A stretch of DNA of 64,000 nucleotides, from contig CP136061.1 in assembly GCA_032622095.1 (NCBI GenBank), forward strand, positions 9,691,287-9,755,286. The letters are read 5' to 3'. Within the stretch, counting starts at the first letter, position 1. The number at the start of each line of letters is the position of its first letter. Source of the stretch: Siphonodentalium dalli (lineage: Eukaryota; Mollusca; Scaphopoda; Gadilida; Siphonodentaliidae). The notes under the pieces are model-generated. The model saw nothing but the letters and a program-made list of their open reading frames with translations. It had not been told where the DNA came from and did no database searches. The translations under genes were made by a program, and so were the position numbers. Below, piece after piece: positions 1-11,333 of the stretch.

Positions 1-227
1 TCACCAAATTCATCCTCAATCTGATTAGGCCTCAATTGCCAATACAACCAAGGAACAGATTGAAGTCCTACAGTTGAAGTTGGTGATACACACCCATTGA
101 GCACCTCAATTATGCATTTTATCTTCTGCAAATTAGGGGGACATTGAAACTGAACAGGTGGAAAAAGTGACTAAATCAAACTGTCAATTTGATACTTAGG
201 ATACTTCCAAGAAGATGAGGACTAAGC

Positions 228-316
228 AGAATTAGGTCCCTGGCAGGTGTATTTGGTGATGCTAGCATGCTGTATGGAATAGCAACACTAAATTCACCAT
301 CTGGGGACCTCACTAT
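228..316. repeat. Decayed palindromic repeat (GCAGAATGAGG family)
   Basis: The left half reads GCAGAATTAGGTCCC, then TGGTGATGCTAGC. The right half carries the inverse, ACTAAATTCACC and GGGGACCTCA. The halves pair imperfectly around an ATGCTGTATGG loop. A second relic is at 724-814. The repeat forms a long hairpin, as in fold-back MITEs; no target duplication is evident. Confidence 0.55.
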
Positions 317-723
317 GTAAATGTCAGACACACTATTTCCAGACTTGAAGAAATCAAAGCCATTCACAGTATCATTGAATGTCAGTCATTAAATTGCCAC
401 AGATATGTTTAGATTAGAATAATACATGTCATCTGGCCAGTTTATATAATTAATGACCTGTACCTTTACAGATATATATGCCTCTGTGGTGAGAATCTGA
501 GGTATTAAATTGAGAGGTGATATGGCTTGGAAGGGATGTTGGTTGATGGCAGAGTTGGGCCTGGGCCATATGGGAGGGGGTGGGTGGGGGAGGGTGGAAT
601 GTTTCCATAATTGCATTAAAGAGTAAAGTTTCATAACTCTGCAGATGTTATATATAATGGTGTCACTTTTTTCAAATTTTAAAACATGTTTAAAAAAAAA
701 TTGTCCCAGAAGATGAAGCCTAA

Positions 724-814
724 GCAGAATAAGGTAATTGAGGTGTATTTGGTGATGCTAGCCTGTTGTATGGGGTAGCAACACTAAATTCACCATCTGG
801 GGACTTCATTCTGC
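724..814. repeat. Decayed palindromic repeat (GCAGAATGAGG family)
   Basis: Same architecture as 228-316: GCAGAATAAGG on the left, GGGGACTTCATTCTGC on the right, central loop GCCTGTTGTATGGGG. The left arm has lost several bases. Both this copy and 228-316 are followed by ATGTCAGACACACTAT, so the family unit extends beyond the hairpin. Confidence 0.55.
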
Positions 815-1319
815 AAATGTCAGACACACTATGTCCAGGCTTGGAGAAATGAATAATGGACTATTCCTTGTAGACTCTGGTAGTTGTTTAGCTAATGTCA
901 TGTCTTGTAATGACAGATGGTAAACTGGTCTGAAGCAAGCAGTATTCAGCAAGAGGATCCGGTGACCACACTATGATAAATTGGCTTTTTCAATAATACA
1001 GGCTAGAGTGTCCTCTTAAAAATTAATAGTGCATAGCAAAGGGGTGTGAATTATAAAGGGCCATAACTCTGTTAAAATATATCGGATCAAACCCATATTT
1101 TAACTTGATCTGTATATAAGTGTCAAAAATTCATATACCAAATTTGGTGTTGATCAGATGAAAAATGTTTGAGTAATCCTGTCTTGGATGAATTCTATAT
1201 CAAAACAAGAGTGGAAGGGGTTAAATAAACAATACCAAAATCCATACAGATGAAGAACATGCTAAGAAAAATCTAGGTAAGAAATATGAGGCTGTGATGT
1301 GTCCTAAACAAAAATTAAA

Positions 1320-1897
1320 GGTCAAAATGCAAAAATTAATTTTTTTGTTTTTAAAGTTATGTCCCTGGCTCTGTCCCTATTTGACCCATTTGAACAAATC
1401 TGAACCCCAGTCACCCAAGGTATCTCTGTACCAAATATAAGCTAAATCAGCCAAATATTGTTTTAGAAGAAGTCATTGTAAGAATTACTATGAGTTATGG
1501 CCCTGGTTTCTCAAGTAATTGACCGGGTGACCTCATTTGAACAAATCTGAACACCAGTCACCCAAGGACTCTCCATACCAAATATTAGCTAAATTGGCCC
1601 AATGGTTATGGACAAGAAGTTGTTGTAAGAATTACTATGGAGGAATAGAGTTATGGCCCTGGTTTCGCAACTATTTGACCCAGTGACCTCATTTGAACAA
1701 ATCTGAATGAGAGTCACCTAGGGAACATCCACACCAAATATGAACCAATTTGGTATGATGGTTTCAGAGGAGAAGATGTTTAAAAAAAAGTTGACGGACG
1801 GACAGACGGACGGACAGACGGACAGACGGACGGACGGACGACGGACGAGGAGTGATGACTATAGCTCCACCGGAGACTTCGTCTCAGGTGAGCTAAT
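1320..1897 (+). mobile_element. Helitron-like non-autonomous element, GAGACTTCGTCTC family
   Basis: The core repeats a ~140-bp sentence (AGTTATGGCCCTGG, then CTCATTTGAACAAATCTGAA, then ATCCACACCAAATATGAACC) about three times. It is followed by a GGAC-type microsatellite at 1793-1852 and a fixed 3' end: ATAGCTCCACCGGAGACTTCGTCTCAGG, split here only by description, then TGAGCTAA. GAGAC-TTC-GTCTC is a hairpin and the end is CTAA, the layout of Helitron 3' ends. Copies with the same end are at 7650-8193 and 27640-27998. Calling the family Helitron-like is inference; no Rep/helicase is present. Confidence 0.6.
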
Positions 1898-2214
1898 AAA
1901 AAACATAGACTTAAGCATGAAGTTGGTTTGATCTTTCATCAATCTTAATGTATATTTCCAGTGTGTTTATCAAGTAATACTTTCCCCACAACACAAGTTG
2001 GCATTTTATGTCACTTCGGTCGAGGTAATTCAATATTTCTGAAGCTGGATAAAAAATATCAAAATCAAATAAATAAAAACAATTTCCCAACCTACCTACC
2101 CTAATTTTTTCGCTCTGTTAGCGGAAACATACAATCTTTTTTTTTGGCCTTATCAAGGCGCTATAAACAAAATAATCGGTGACTCGAAAATTAAGTGTAA
2201 AGACAATACAAAAC

Positions 2215-2992
2215 TAGAGGTGTGACTGTCCCAATGGGACTACGGATACCCCCCTGTTTTTAAAATACTAAGATGTTTCACATGTCAGTAAATATTAGTT
2301 AAAATAATAAAATAACAGTTCCCATTGCAGGTGTACAACCATAACCCTAATCTTAAACCTATTGACCGAAAAATGTAGGAATAAAAGCTTGGACAAAATT
2401 ATGTATGTTGCGAAAAAAATTCTAAGTAAAAAAAGGGGAATAACTCCACACACAAAATGTCGGACAGACGTCATAATCGCAGGTGCACAGGTTCCCATGG
2501 TACTAAATATCAGTGCCAAGATTAAAAAACATTGACTGAAAAATGTAGGAATAAAAGCTCGGACAAAATTAGGCATGTTGCAAAAAAGTTTCTAAGTCGA
2601 AAAAGGGGGATAACTTCCCCAAAAAATGTCGGACAGACGTCATAATCGCAGGTGCACAAGTTCCCATGGTACTAAATATCTGTGCCACGTTTTAAAAAAA
2701 TTGACCGAAAAATGTAGGAATAAAAGCTCGGACAAAAGTATACATGTTGCGAAAGTTTTCTAAGTCGAAAAAGGGGAGATAACTCCACCAAAAAAGGTCT
2801 GACAGACGTCATAATCGCAGGTGCACAGGTTCCCATGGTGGTTGATGTCTGTGCCAAGTTTCACGGAAATTGATAAAAAAACGACTGAGAAAAACTCCAG
2901 ACAAATTTGTGTCCATGGACAGACAACGGACGGACGGACGGACGAGCTGACTCCAGTATACCCCCCCCTAACTGCGGGGGGTATAATTATAA
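2215..2992 (+). mobile_element. Small tandem-core element ending in a CCCCCC/GGGGGG hairpin
   Basis: Near the left end is a small palindrome (GTCCCAATGGGAC) and GGATACCCCCCTG. The core holds three-plus units of 169 bp; CGGACAGACGTCATAATCGC recurs at 2461, 2630 and about 2799. Then come GGAC repeats and a terminal hairpin, ATACCCCCC-CTAACTGC-GGGGGGTAT. A related element with similar ends is at 21960-22760. The plan (short palindrome, tandem core, ACGG microsatellite, terminal hairpin) matches the HINE/pearl-type elements described in bivalves; the assignment is inference. Confidence 0.6.
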
Positions 2993-3375
2993 TTGCCGTT
3001 AGGTTCATCTCATACCCATCTTATCTATTCGGCGATAGTCTACTACGCAGTATGTTATGGCGCTCCAGTATTCATTAAGCGGTATAGCCCCACTGTTATA
3101 ATCCGTCTTTAGCTGGCGTATTCTTGCCTCTATAAGATTATTGAGATATAACGTCATACATAATGACATTAAATCATATAGAAACATAGCAATTGTGTGG
3201 GCTGCGTGACATGAATATGTATTGAGAAATAAAGTAATATGTAATGACATTAAATCTCAAGGAAACTCTGAGAAAAAAAATACATTTATTGTTTTAATGT
3301 TTTAAGTTATTTCCTTCATAAAAAGAGTCATTGTGATAAAGAACCCTCTCAATACTTTATAATATAGAATTAACC

Positions 3376-3580
3376 TTTAAAATAACAAAAACCTTTGGAA
3401 CAGCTAACCTTCAGAATAGAGAACCTTCGGAATAGTGAACCTTCGGAATAGCGAACCTTCGGAATAGCGAACCTTTGGAAAAGAGAACCTTCGGAATAGT
3501 GAACATTCGGAATAGCGAACCTTTGGAAAAGAGAACCTTCGGAATAGTGAACCTTCGGAATAGCGAACATACGGAATAGA
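3376..3580. repeat. 16-bp minisatellite
   Basis: About twelve copies of GAACCTTCGGAATAGC with variants (CTTTGGAAAAGA, GAACATTCGG). A 49-bp higher-order phrase recurs at about 3470 and 3519. Three units make 48 bp, so the minus strand stays open for about 80 codons as a YSEGSLFQRFAIP-type repeat. I read that as a by-product of the repeat and not as a gene. Confidence 0.85.
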
Positions 3581-3599
3581 TACATGTCCCCCAAATTAA

Positions 3600-5640
3600 G
3601 TGCTAAACATATGTCAGGTGACACAATCGATACACAATGGGATTCTCTTCAAAACTAACTATAGTCTGTTTTCAAAAAAGTATGTGACAATTCCACACGC
3701 TTTCAATGGCCCCACGATGCGTGTTCATGGGGAACATTGATTGACTGGACAGATATTTAACAAATTTCTCGTCCGCGAGAACAGCGATGAGGACGTTTAC
3801 CTGCGCAAATTTGAGTTTTGGTGGCAGATGGCGGGTGGGGGCCTTAGAATGACAAGCCTGCTGACTGACAGTTTATAACTGTGTTCAGTCTAGATGTAAA
3901 GTAGTCATTGTAATTTTGTAGTTATCACGAATACAGGAGAAGTCGGCCCCCATACGAAGACGGCCTGGGTGTAATATGGGCCACATATATCAACGATTAA
4001 TTGACTAACCGTCGATTAGTCGATTATGAAAACTCATAGTCGTGGCAACCCTAGAAAACATGAATTTTCAGATCTGTGAGCCGATGTATACCTATTTTAC
4101 ATTAAGGGCCGTGGCAATAACATAACATAATGTATGGACCCAGTCATTTAATAGCGTCCCTGGGTATACATATGCGAATATGAGATATACTAATAGACTT
4201 TTTCAGCCCACTCTAAAAATAGATTAAATTACCTAAAGTAGAATAATTTATTCATAATTCAAAGGTCAGCGGAGTCCAAACATGATTGTTGGCGACGGCC
4301 GCCATTTTGTATAGATTAATGCCACCTCGAAATGTGTAATTGGGCAAAATGCTCCAGGGCAAACAAAAAAAAACTTTGATATAGCAACTGTTAGCTATAC
4401 TTCATCAAATGTAGGAACATCATGCTCCTAAAGCCAAATATATTTTCAAAAAGTGAATATAAATTGAACAAAAGCTCTGGTTAACAAAAAAGTTAAATTG
4501 CATGAAAAAGTTTTGTTTACATATTTCATAAAATTATTAAAAATATTTACACCGAAAGAGGAATCTAGCGACCTTGCTGGCCGTTTACATATTATCTTCA
4601 ATTTTCTAACGGTATTTCCGCCTAAAAGATTGATGAAATATTCTCAAAGTTCAAGACCGACAAACGGAAACTTTAAGTTCCGATTGAAAGATCGCAGAGT
4701 CATTTTAAGATTGCTTCTTGGAAAACCATGCAGTAAAGGCGTCATGACATCAAGACGTACATCATGACGTCACTACCTACACCTGTGCGCAAAATTCCAG
4801 ACAGGACTGCGTCGATGGCCAGGCAGCTGAGACTCGTATTACATGGCAGGCTAAATATCCACATTTACATTATATGTGATTATTTACATACATTGTATAT
4901 ATAATTTTCTTGTGTCCCATTATAAGGGGTGGATACACACATGCATGTAATTTCTGTATGTTAAATACATGTATTTTACATAGCCACACAAATAATTGAC
5001 AACATTAATCACCTGCGCGCGAGCGGTTCATTGTTAACAGGCCAGACAAGTGAGTAGTGCTAAGCGAAGTCAAATTGTCTTCTATCAGTACATTTAAGGC
5101 CAGTCCAAAACATGTCTTCTCTTACGGATGCGGACATTTAATAGTCAAGTCTGTGTGATATCTGGCATTTTATTAATGTACGAACACCAGAAGCCATACG
5201 TCTGGCATATACAGGCTTGATGCAGAACATTTTCAACCATGATGCTTGTTTGGATGGGGTCTCGAAAGCTTCAAATCGCTAAGGGACTTAGTTGAATGTA
5301 TCGGTCGGAATAATCTGGGGCAAGAAGGTACAATATGATATGTTTTACTTAAATAGCTCAGTTAGCCACCCCGCCTGGTAGCTTTCGGGGTCATATATAG
5401 CCCGTGCATGCGTCGGGGAAATCCTGATCCACCACTGCTATAAACAAGACAGTCAATGACTGTGGGGTCGCTCACCAGACTGCAAAGACTGATAAGACTG
5501 GGACTCTGGAGACCAAAACAGTCAGCACTTTTCATAATCACTTTAAAAGAAGTAGATTTAAACAGGATATGTGGCTAGAGAGACTAAGTATGTAGATTGG
5601 TGAAAATCCACCTTGAAATTGCCAACTGTACACTACTGAT
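3600..5640. other. Unassigned non-coding stretch
   Basis: No exon, RNA gene or full element is supported. One recognisable piece is at about 3985-4053: TCGATTAGTCGATTATG followed by GTCGTGGCAACCCTAG, which read in reverse (TAGGGTTGCCACGAC) resembles the end of a hAT transposon with subterminal repeats. No partner end was found nearby. The rest looks like ordinary AT-rich intergenic or intronic DNA. Confidence 0.5.
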
Positions 5641-5641
5641 C

Positions 5642-5642
<1 letters not shown>

Positions 5643-5687
<45 letters not shown>
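5643..5687. repeat. Poly-C tract, 45 bp
   Basis: An uninterrupted run of 45 cytosines. Shorter poly-C or poly-G runs occur at 13737-13755, 17390-17401, about 28371 and throughout 33.4-36.5 kb. Such runs are prone to length error and i-motif/G-quadruplex formation. Confidence 0.95.
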
Positions 5688-5690
<3 letters not shown>

Positions 5691-5949
5691 TCCAGCTCAA
5701 CAAGTCCCCTGCTGACCGGGCACCAGATTCCCAAGTCTTAGGTTGGAATTTCACAACCGACACCTCAAACTTTCTCAATTGTTGGAAATTTCCAATCTCA
5801 CAAGCGCCTTTTTCTAAAACCATTTAGACATGTTTTAAAGCCCAATTATCCATGGACCCAAAACACAATACATGTATGTCAGACCAATCAGTCAGGTGGT
5901 TCCAAGGTAGATGTTTTATGAATTTGGTATTTCAATGATTTTATTAGAC

Positions 5950-6440
5950 ACAAAAGTGTTAACTCCCCATAGCCTGCCATTTCTTGACAGGTTGACCTCA
6001 TTGTAACAAATCTGAATCTCAGTCACTAAAGGATCCTCCCGATTCCTCCATACTATATGTAAGCTAAATAGTCCAAACTCTCTTGAGAAGACATTTTAAG
6101 AATTACTATAGAGACATATAGTTATGTCCCTGGTCCCACCCTATTTAACCTGGTGACACCAAAAGAACCCTTCATACATATCATAAATATCAGTAAAATA
6201 GACCTGATGGTCCTTGTGAAGGAAGCATATTAAGAGGGAAACTGTCCTTCGCTTGGCCCCTATTTGACCAGGTGACCCCCATTTAAAAAAAAAATCTGAA
6301 TTGCAATCAAGGAAGAACATTCCATTCTATATAAGCCAAATAGTTCTTGCAAACATATTTTAAGAATTACTATGCAGTGAAATAGTCTCTGGCTCTGCCC
6401 TTATTTGACTTTGTGATCCCATTTTCACAAATCTGATAAG
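5950..6440 (+). repeat. Decayed core of the GAGACTTCGTCTC element family
   Basis: Contains the recurring sentences seen at 1320-1897 (AACAAATCTGAAT, TTACTATAGAG, AGTTATGTCCCTGG, ACCTGGTGAC), but with many indels and without the 3' hairpin and microsatellite. It is an old or truncated copy. Confidence 0.5.
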
Positions 6441-6775
6441 GATAAGATTTAAGTTCCCCAGTTGAAGTTGGTGATATTCACCCATTGGGCACCTCATTTA
6501 TGAATTTTATCTTCTGCAAGTTAGGGGATATAGAAACTTCCTAGAAGGGAAATTTAACTAACAACAATGTAAATTTGATACTGTAGATACTTCCCAGAAG
6601 ATGAGGCCTAAGCAGAATGAGGTCTCCAGAAGGTGAATTTGGTGATGCTAGCCCGCTGTGTGGGATAGCATCACAAAAAGCGTGTCTGTTCCTACATTGT
6701 GCATGTCTGGCCTCAAGCAACACAATGTATTATACAATCAAGCCTTGAATTAGTGTGAAAGTGTGTCTGTCATTT

Positions 6776-6868
6776 GCAGAATGAGGTCCCCAGAGGGTGA
6801 ATTTAGTGATGCTATCCCGCACAGTGGGCTAGCATCACTAAATTCACCCTCTGGGGACCTCATTCTGC
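6776..6868. repeat. 93-bp near-perfect palindrome (GCAGAATGAGG family)
   Basis: The left arm starts GCAGAATGAGGTCCCCAGAG and the right arm is its inverse, ending CTCATTCTGC. Each arm is about 42 bp and the loop is a few bases around CCCGCACAGTGGG. It is the best preserved copy in the window. A half copy (left arm only) is at about 6612-6665 and another relic at 18930-18990. Confidence 0.85.
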
Positions 6869-7069
6869 TAGGGCCCCCCAACTGCTATGGCAGACCTAGG
6901 ATAAGATTGAAGTTCCCCAGTTGAAGTTGGTGATGTTCACCCATTGGGCACCTCAATTATGAATTTATCTTCTGCAAATTAGGGGATATAGAAACTTCCT
7001 AGAAGGGAAATGTAACTAACAACAATGTTAATTTGATACTATATATACTTCCCAGAAGATGAGGCCTAA

Positions 7070-7161
7070 GCAGAATGAGATCTCCAGAGGGTGAATTTGG
7101 TGATGCTAGGCCGCTGTGTGGGATAGCATCACTAAATTCACCCTCTGGGGACCTCATTCTG
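7070..7161. repeat. 92-bp palindrome (GCAGAATGAGG family)
   Basis: Same arms as 6776-6868 with a few substitutions (GAGATCTCCAGAGG on the left, GGGGACCTCATTCTG on the right). The ~130 bp upstream is also shared with 6460-6610 (GAAGTTGGTGATNTTCACCC, GAAACTTCCTAGAAGGGAAA), so the wider unit of roughly 250 bp is duplicated here. Confidence 0.8.
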
Positions 7162-7649
7162 AAAATGACATTAGTCCTGATATGAACAATACATGAGAGA
7201 TTGGGAATTAATGACATCTAGCAAATCTGCAGGAATGTTTATAAACATATCAAGATTGACATGATTGTGTCGGCATACCCAGCATATATACAGTTACAGC
7301 CAAAGTAAATGCTTCTTATTAATGATTCTGTCAAGAATTTGAGTAAATTTTATTTTTGAGACCAGGCCAGGGTGGCAGAAGCAGTGCACTTGAGTGAAGG
7401 GCCAGGGGCCACAACCTACAGAAATGTAATGGCATTAGTTTTTCAATTTTCAAAAAATGTTAAACAATATATATATATATAATTGACCATGGAGTTAATT
7501 AAATACAATTTTTTAAATATTCTAATAAAAAAAAAACAATTCCACAGTTTTTTTTAAATATTCTTTTATTTTTTAATATATCATTTCTTTTCTATTCTTT
7601 TCTTTTTTGGTTAAAGAGTTTAATCTGAATTTTTTTTTCTTCTGAGTTA

Positions 7650-8193
7650 TGTCCCTGGCTCCACCCACATTTGACCCAGTGACCTCATTTGAACAAATCT
7701 GAACCCCAGTCAACCAATGATCCTTCATACCAAATATGAACCCATTTGGCCTGATGGTATTCGATAAGAAGATGTTTAAAAGAATTACTATGGAGGGAAA
7801 GAGTTATGGTCCTGGTGTCTCAACTAATCAACCTGGTGACCTCATTTGAACAAATCTGAATGTGAGTCACCTAGGGAACATCCACACCAAATATGAACCC
7901 ATTAGGCCTTATGGTTCTGGAAAAGAAGTCGTTCTAAGAATTACTATCAAGGAATAGAGTTGTGGCCCTGCTTTCGCAACTATTTGACCCAGTGACCTCA
8001 TTTGAACAAATCTGAATGAGAGTCACCTAGGAAACATCCACACCAAATATGAACCAATTCGGTCCAATGGAACTTCAGAAGAAGATGTTCAAAGAATTGT
8101 TGACGGATGGACGGACGGACGGATGGACGGACGACGGACGAAGAGTGATGACTATAGCTACACCGGAGACTTCGTCTCAGGTGAGCTAATAAG
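7650..8193 (+). mobile_element. Helitron-like element, GAGACTTCGTCTC family, second copy
   Basis: Three core units with CTCATTTGAACAAATCTGAA, then a GGAC microsatellite at 8103-8152, then GGAGACTTCGTCTC and GTGAGCTAATAA. It is nearly collinear with 1320-1897 from the core onwards. The 5' limit is not clear; a T-rich, low-complexity stretch (about 7500-7640) precedes it. Confidence 0.6.
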
Positions 8194-8606
8194 AGAGGAC
8201 TGGTAATTATTTAAATAGAAAGTCTACCATATGGGTTATCCCACGAACAATTATTTTAAGTGGCCTGGCGACTCGGTCCAAGATAACGGCTTATTGTTAT
8301 TGTTGTCTATATTCACTATTGTTATTGTTGTCTATAAACTGATACCTCTCCATTATGTGATCCTGAATTTCATCCAGTGCCTTTTAATTGTCTGGAGTTA
8401 ATAATTTAGTACACAATTAGTAATTGTAACAAAGAACATGAGGATCAGCTAATCATTTTCTTAAATGTAGTCATTAACTTCATGTTCTAATGTCAGTAAG
8501 TTACTTTTAGTCCAGTGCATTTATGGTTTCACCTCAAACTAATTGCAACACAAAGTTTCTCAGTGGGAATAAGTACTATAAACCATCACAAACAACATAC
8601 TAAAAA

Positions 8607-10809
8607 TAATGAAAGTGTCAATGACACTGTAGCTCAACTAACAGAGTAAAGGTACGACCTGTAGCCCATACTAAAGAATTTAGTCATACAAAGAGTAAAA
8701 TCCAAGATGGCTGCTGGCGGCCATTTTTTTGGCCGAATGACCACAAAATGACTTGTTCCCATCTACATGTCATTATTAACATTCATTACAAATTTTATGA
8801 TGATCAGACTAAAGGTACGACATGTAGCCCGTGCTAAAGAATTTAGTCATACAAAGAGTAAAATCCAAGATGGCTGCTGGTGGCCATGTTTTCGGCCGAA
8901 TGACCCCAAAATGAGTCGTTCCCATCTACATGTCATCGTTAAGATCCATGACAAATTTTATGACGATCAGACTAAAGGTACTTTGTATTTAGTCATACAA
9001 AGAGTAAAATCCAAGATGGCTGCTAGCGGCCATGTTTTTTGGACGAATGACCCCAAAATTACTCGTTCCCATCTACATGTCAATATTAACATCCATCACA
9101 AATTTCATGATGATCAGACGAACAGTACGACCTGTGGCCCGTGCCTATGGATTAAATTTTGAAATCCAAGATGGCCACTGGTGGTCATGATTTTTGTCCG
9201 AATGACCCCAAAATGACTCGTTCCCATCTACATTCCAATTTCAACAGCCATGACAAATTTTATGATGATCAGACTAAAGGTACGACCTGTAGCCCGTGCT
9301 AAAGGATTTAGTCATACAAAGAGTAAAATCAAAGATGGCTGCTGGCGGCCATGTTTTTTGGCCGAATGACCCCAAAATGACTCGTTTCCCATCTACATAT
9401 CATTGTTAACATCCACGACAAATTTTATGATGATCAGACTAAAGGTACGACCTGTAGCCCGTGCCAAACAATTTAGTCATGCAAAGAACAAAATCCAAGA
9501 TGGTGGCTGGCGGCCATGTTTTTTTGCCGAATGACCCCAAAAAGACTCGTTCCCATCTACATGTTATTGTTAACATCCATTACAAATTTCATGATGATCC
9601 GACCAAAGGTACGACCCGTAGCCCGTGCCAAAGGATTTAGTCATGCAAAGAGTAAAATCCAAGATGGCTGCTGGCGGCCATGTTTTTTGGCCGAACAACC
9701 CCAAAATTACTCGTTCCCATCTACATGTCAATATTAACTTCCATGACAAATTTCATGATGATCAGACTAACACTCCGGCCTGTAGCCCGTGCTAATGGAT
9801 TGAATTTTGAAATCCATGATGGCCACTGGCGGCCATGTTTTTTTTTCCCGAATGACCCCAAAATGACTCTTTCTCATCTACATGTGAATGTCAACGCCCA
9901 TGACAAATTTCATAATGATCCGACCAAAGGTACAACATGTAGCCCGTGCCAAAGGATTTAGTCATGCAAAGAGTAAAATCCAAGATGGCTTCCTGCGGCC
10001 ATGTTTTATGGCCGAACGTTCCCATCTATATGTCATTGTTAACATCCATGAAAAATTTCATAATGATTCGATCAAAGGTAGGACCTGTAGCCATTGCCAA
10101 ACAATTTAGTCATGCAAAGAGTAAAATACAAAATGGCTGCTGGCGGCCATGTTTTTTGGCCGAATGACCTCAAAATGACTCTTTCCCATCTACATACCAT
10201 TGTTAACATCCATGACAAATTTTATGATGATCAGACTAAAGGTACGACCTGTAGCCTGTGCTAAAGGATTTAGTCATACAAAGAGTAAAATCCAAGATGG
10301 CTGCTGGCGGCCATGTTTTTGGGCCGAATGACCCCAAAATGACTCGTTCCCATCTACTTGTCAATATTAACATTCATGACAAATTTCATGATGATCAGAC
10401 GAACAGTACGACCTGTAGCCGGTGCTAATGGATTGAATTTTGAAATTAAAGATGGCGGCCATGTTTTTTGTCTGAATGACCCCAAAATGACTTGTTCCCA
10501 TCTACTTGTCAATATTAATATCCATGACAAATTTTATGATGATCAGACTAAAGGTACGACCTGTAGCCTGTGCTAATGGATTGAATTTTGAAATCCAAGA
10601 TGGCCACTGGCGACCATGTTTTTTTCCCGAATGACCCCAACATGAATCATTCCGGTCTAAATGTTGATGTCAACAGCTATGACAAATTTCATAATGATCC
10701 GACCAAAGGTACGACCTGTAGCCTGTATTGTTGACGAATCACGTACACACGGACGACGGACGACAAAGCCATGGCAATAGCTCAAACTTTACAAAGTAAA
10801 GTTGAGCTA
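8607..10809 (+). mobile_element. Tandem-core (HINE/pearl-like) element, copy 1, complete
   Basis: The left end is TGAAAGTGTCAATGACACTG with a small palindrome (GTGTCAATGACAC), followed by TAGCTCAAC. The body is about 13 monomers of ~162 bp. Two monomer types mix: one with GGATTTAGTCATACAAAGAG, the other with TGGATTGAATTTTGAAAT. The right end has ACGGACGACGGACGACAAAG and then a hairpin, GCTCAAACTTTAC-AAA-GTAAAGTTGAGC, ending TAA. Open frames through the array shift every monomer and are not genes. The same ends bound the copy at 38219-41184 on the other strand. Confidence 0.75.
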
Positions 10810-10953
10810 AAAATGGACAAAAATACCCCAAAACAGTCCAAAATGGCATTTTTTGGAAAAGAGTCAATACTAAGGATTCATAGGGCCATAAGTTGATTTT
10901 GGCACATATCATGTGTTTAGCAACTCCAGCACAGTGTATTTAACCGAGTACAC

Positions 10954-11333
10954 TTAACCCTTTACCCAACAAACCGGCCAAATAAAGCTTCAACAGCCTA
11001 AAATATCTTGGGTCTGTCTCAATAAAACCATACAAATATGGATATCATTGGAACCGGCTCATTGACCACATTGTGATGGTTATAGTTATGCCCTGTGCCA
11101 ATGCATTCTCTTATATATGCGAGTCGACCATAGGTCGCCTCGCATATAAAAGAGAATGCATTGGCCTAAAAAAAATCTTTTTTTACCATTTTTTCTTACA
11201 TTCTTTAACAATTTTATAATTTTTAATGTGTTAAGCCAATGCATTCTCTTATATATGCGAGGCGACCTATGGTCGACTCGCATATATAAGAGAATGCATT
11301 GGCACAGGGCCCTTCTGTTGGGTAAAGAGTTAA
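10954..11333. mobile_element. piggyBac-like MITE with two internal palindromes
   Basis: Both ends carry TTAA, and the terminal inverted repeats are CCCTTTACCCAACA on the left and TGTTGGGTAAAGAG on the right. TTAA targets and CCCTTT ends are typical of piggyBac superfamily elements. Inside are two 69-bp near-perfect palindromes (11097-11165 and 11235-11303) around an AT-rich spacer. The second palindrome is the inverse of the first (GAGTCGACC...GCCTC against GAGGCGACC...GACTC). No transposase is present. A ~400-bp relative with the same ends lies at 53915-54314. Confidence 0.85.

Larger units (their letters stand above)
1..1300. other. Non-coding stretch with repeat relics
   Basis: No convincing coding exon is visible; short open frames lack recognisable domains. 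The stretch holds two decayed copies of a palindromic repeat (228-316 and 724-814) with shared flanking words such as the AGAAGATGAGG-CCTAAGCAGAA type, so the DNA around them is itself repetitive. Intact relatives lie at 6776-6868 and 7070-7161. Confidence 0.6.

Noticed and set aside
3370-3624. 84-codon minus-strand frame with YSEGSLFQRFAIP repeats
   Set aside because: Three 16-bp units make 48 bp, which keeps any frame open. No start context, signal peptide or domain.
5597-5827. Frames with poly-Pro or poly-Gly at the poly-C tract
   Set aside because: Created by 45 identical bases; no domain on either side.
8767-10576. Many short frames reading like FMMIRLKVRPVARAKGFSHTKSK
   Set aside because: They recur in all arrays on the monomer strand, but the monomer (~162 bp with indels) does not keep frame; not protein-coding.
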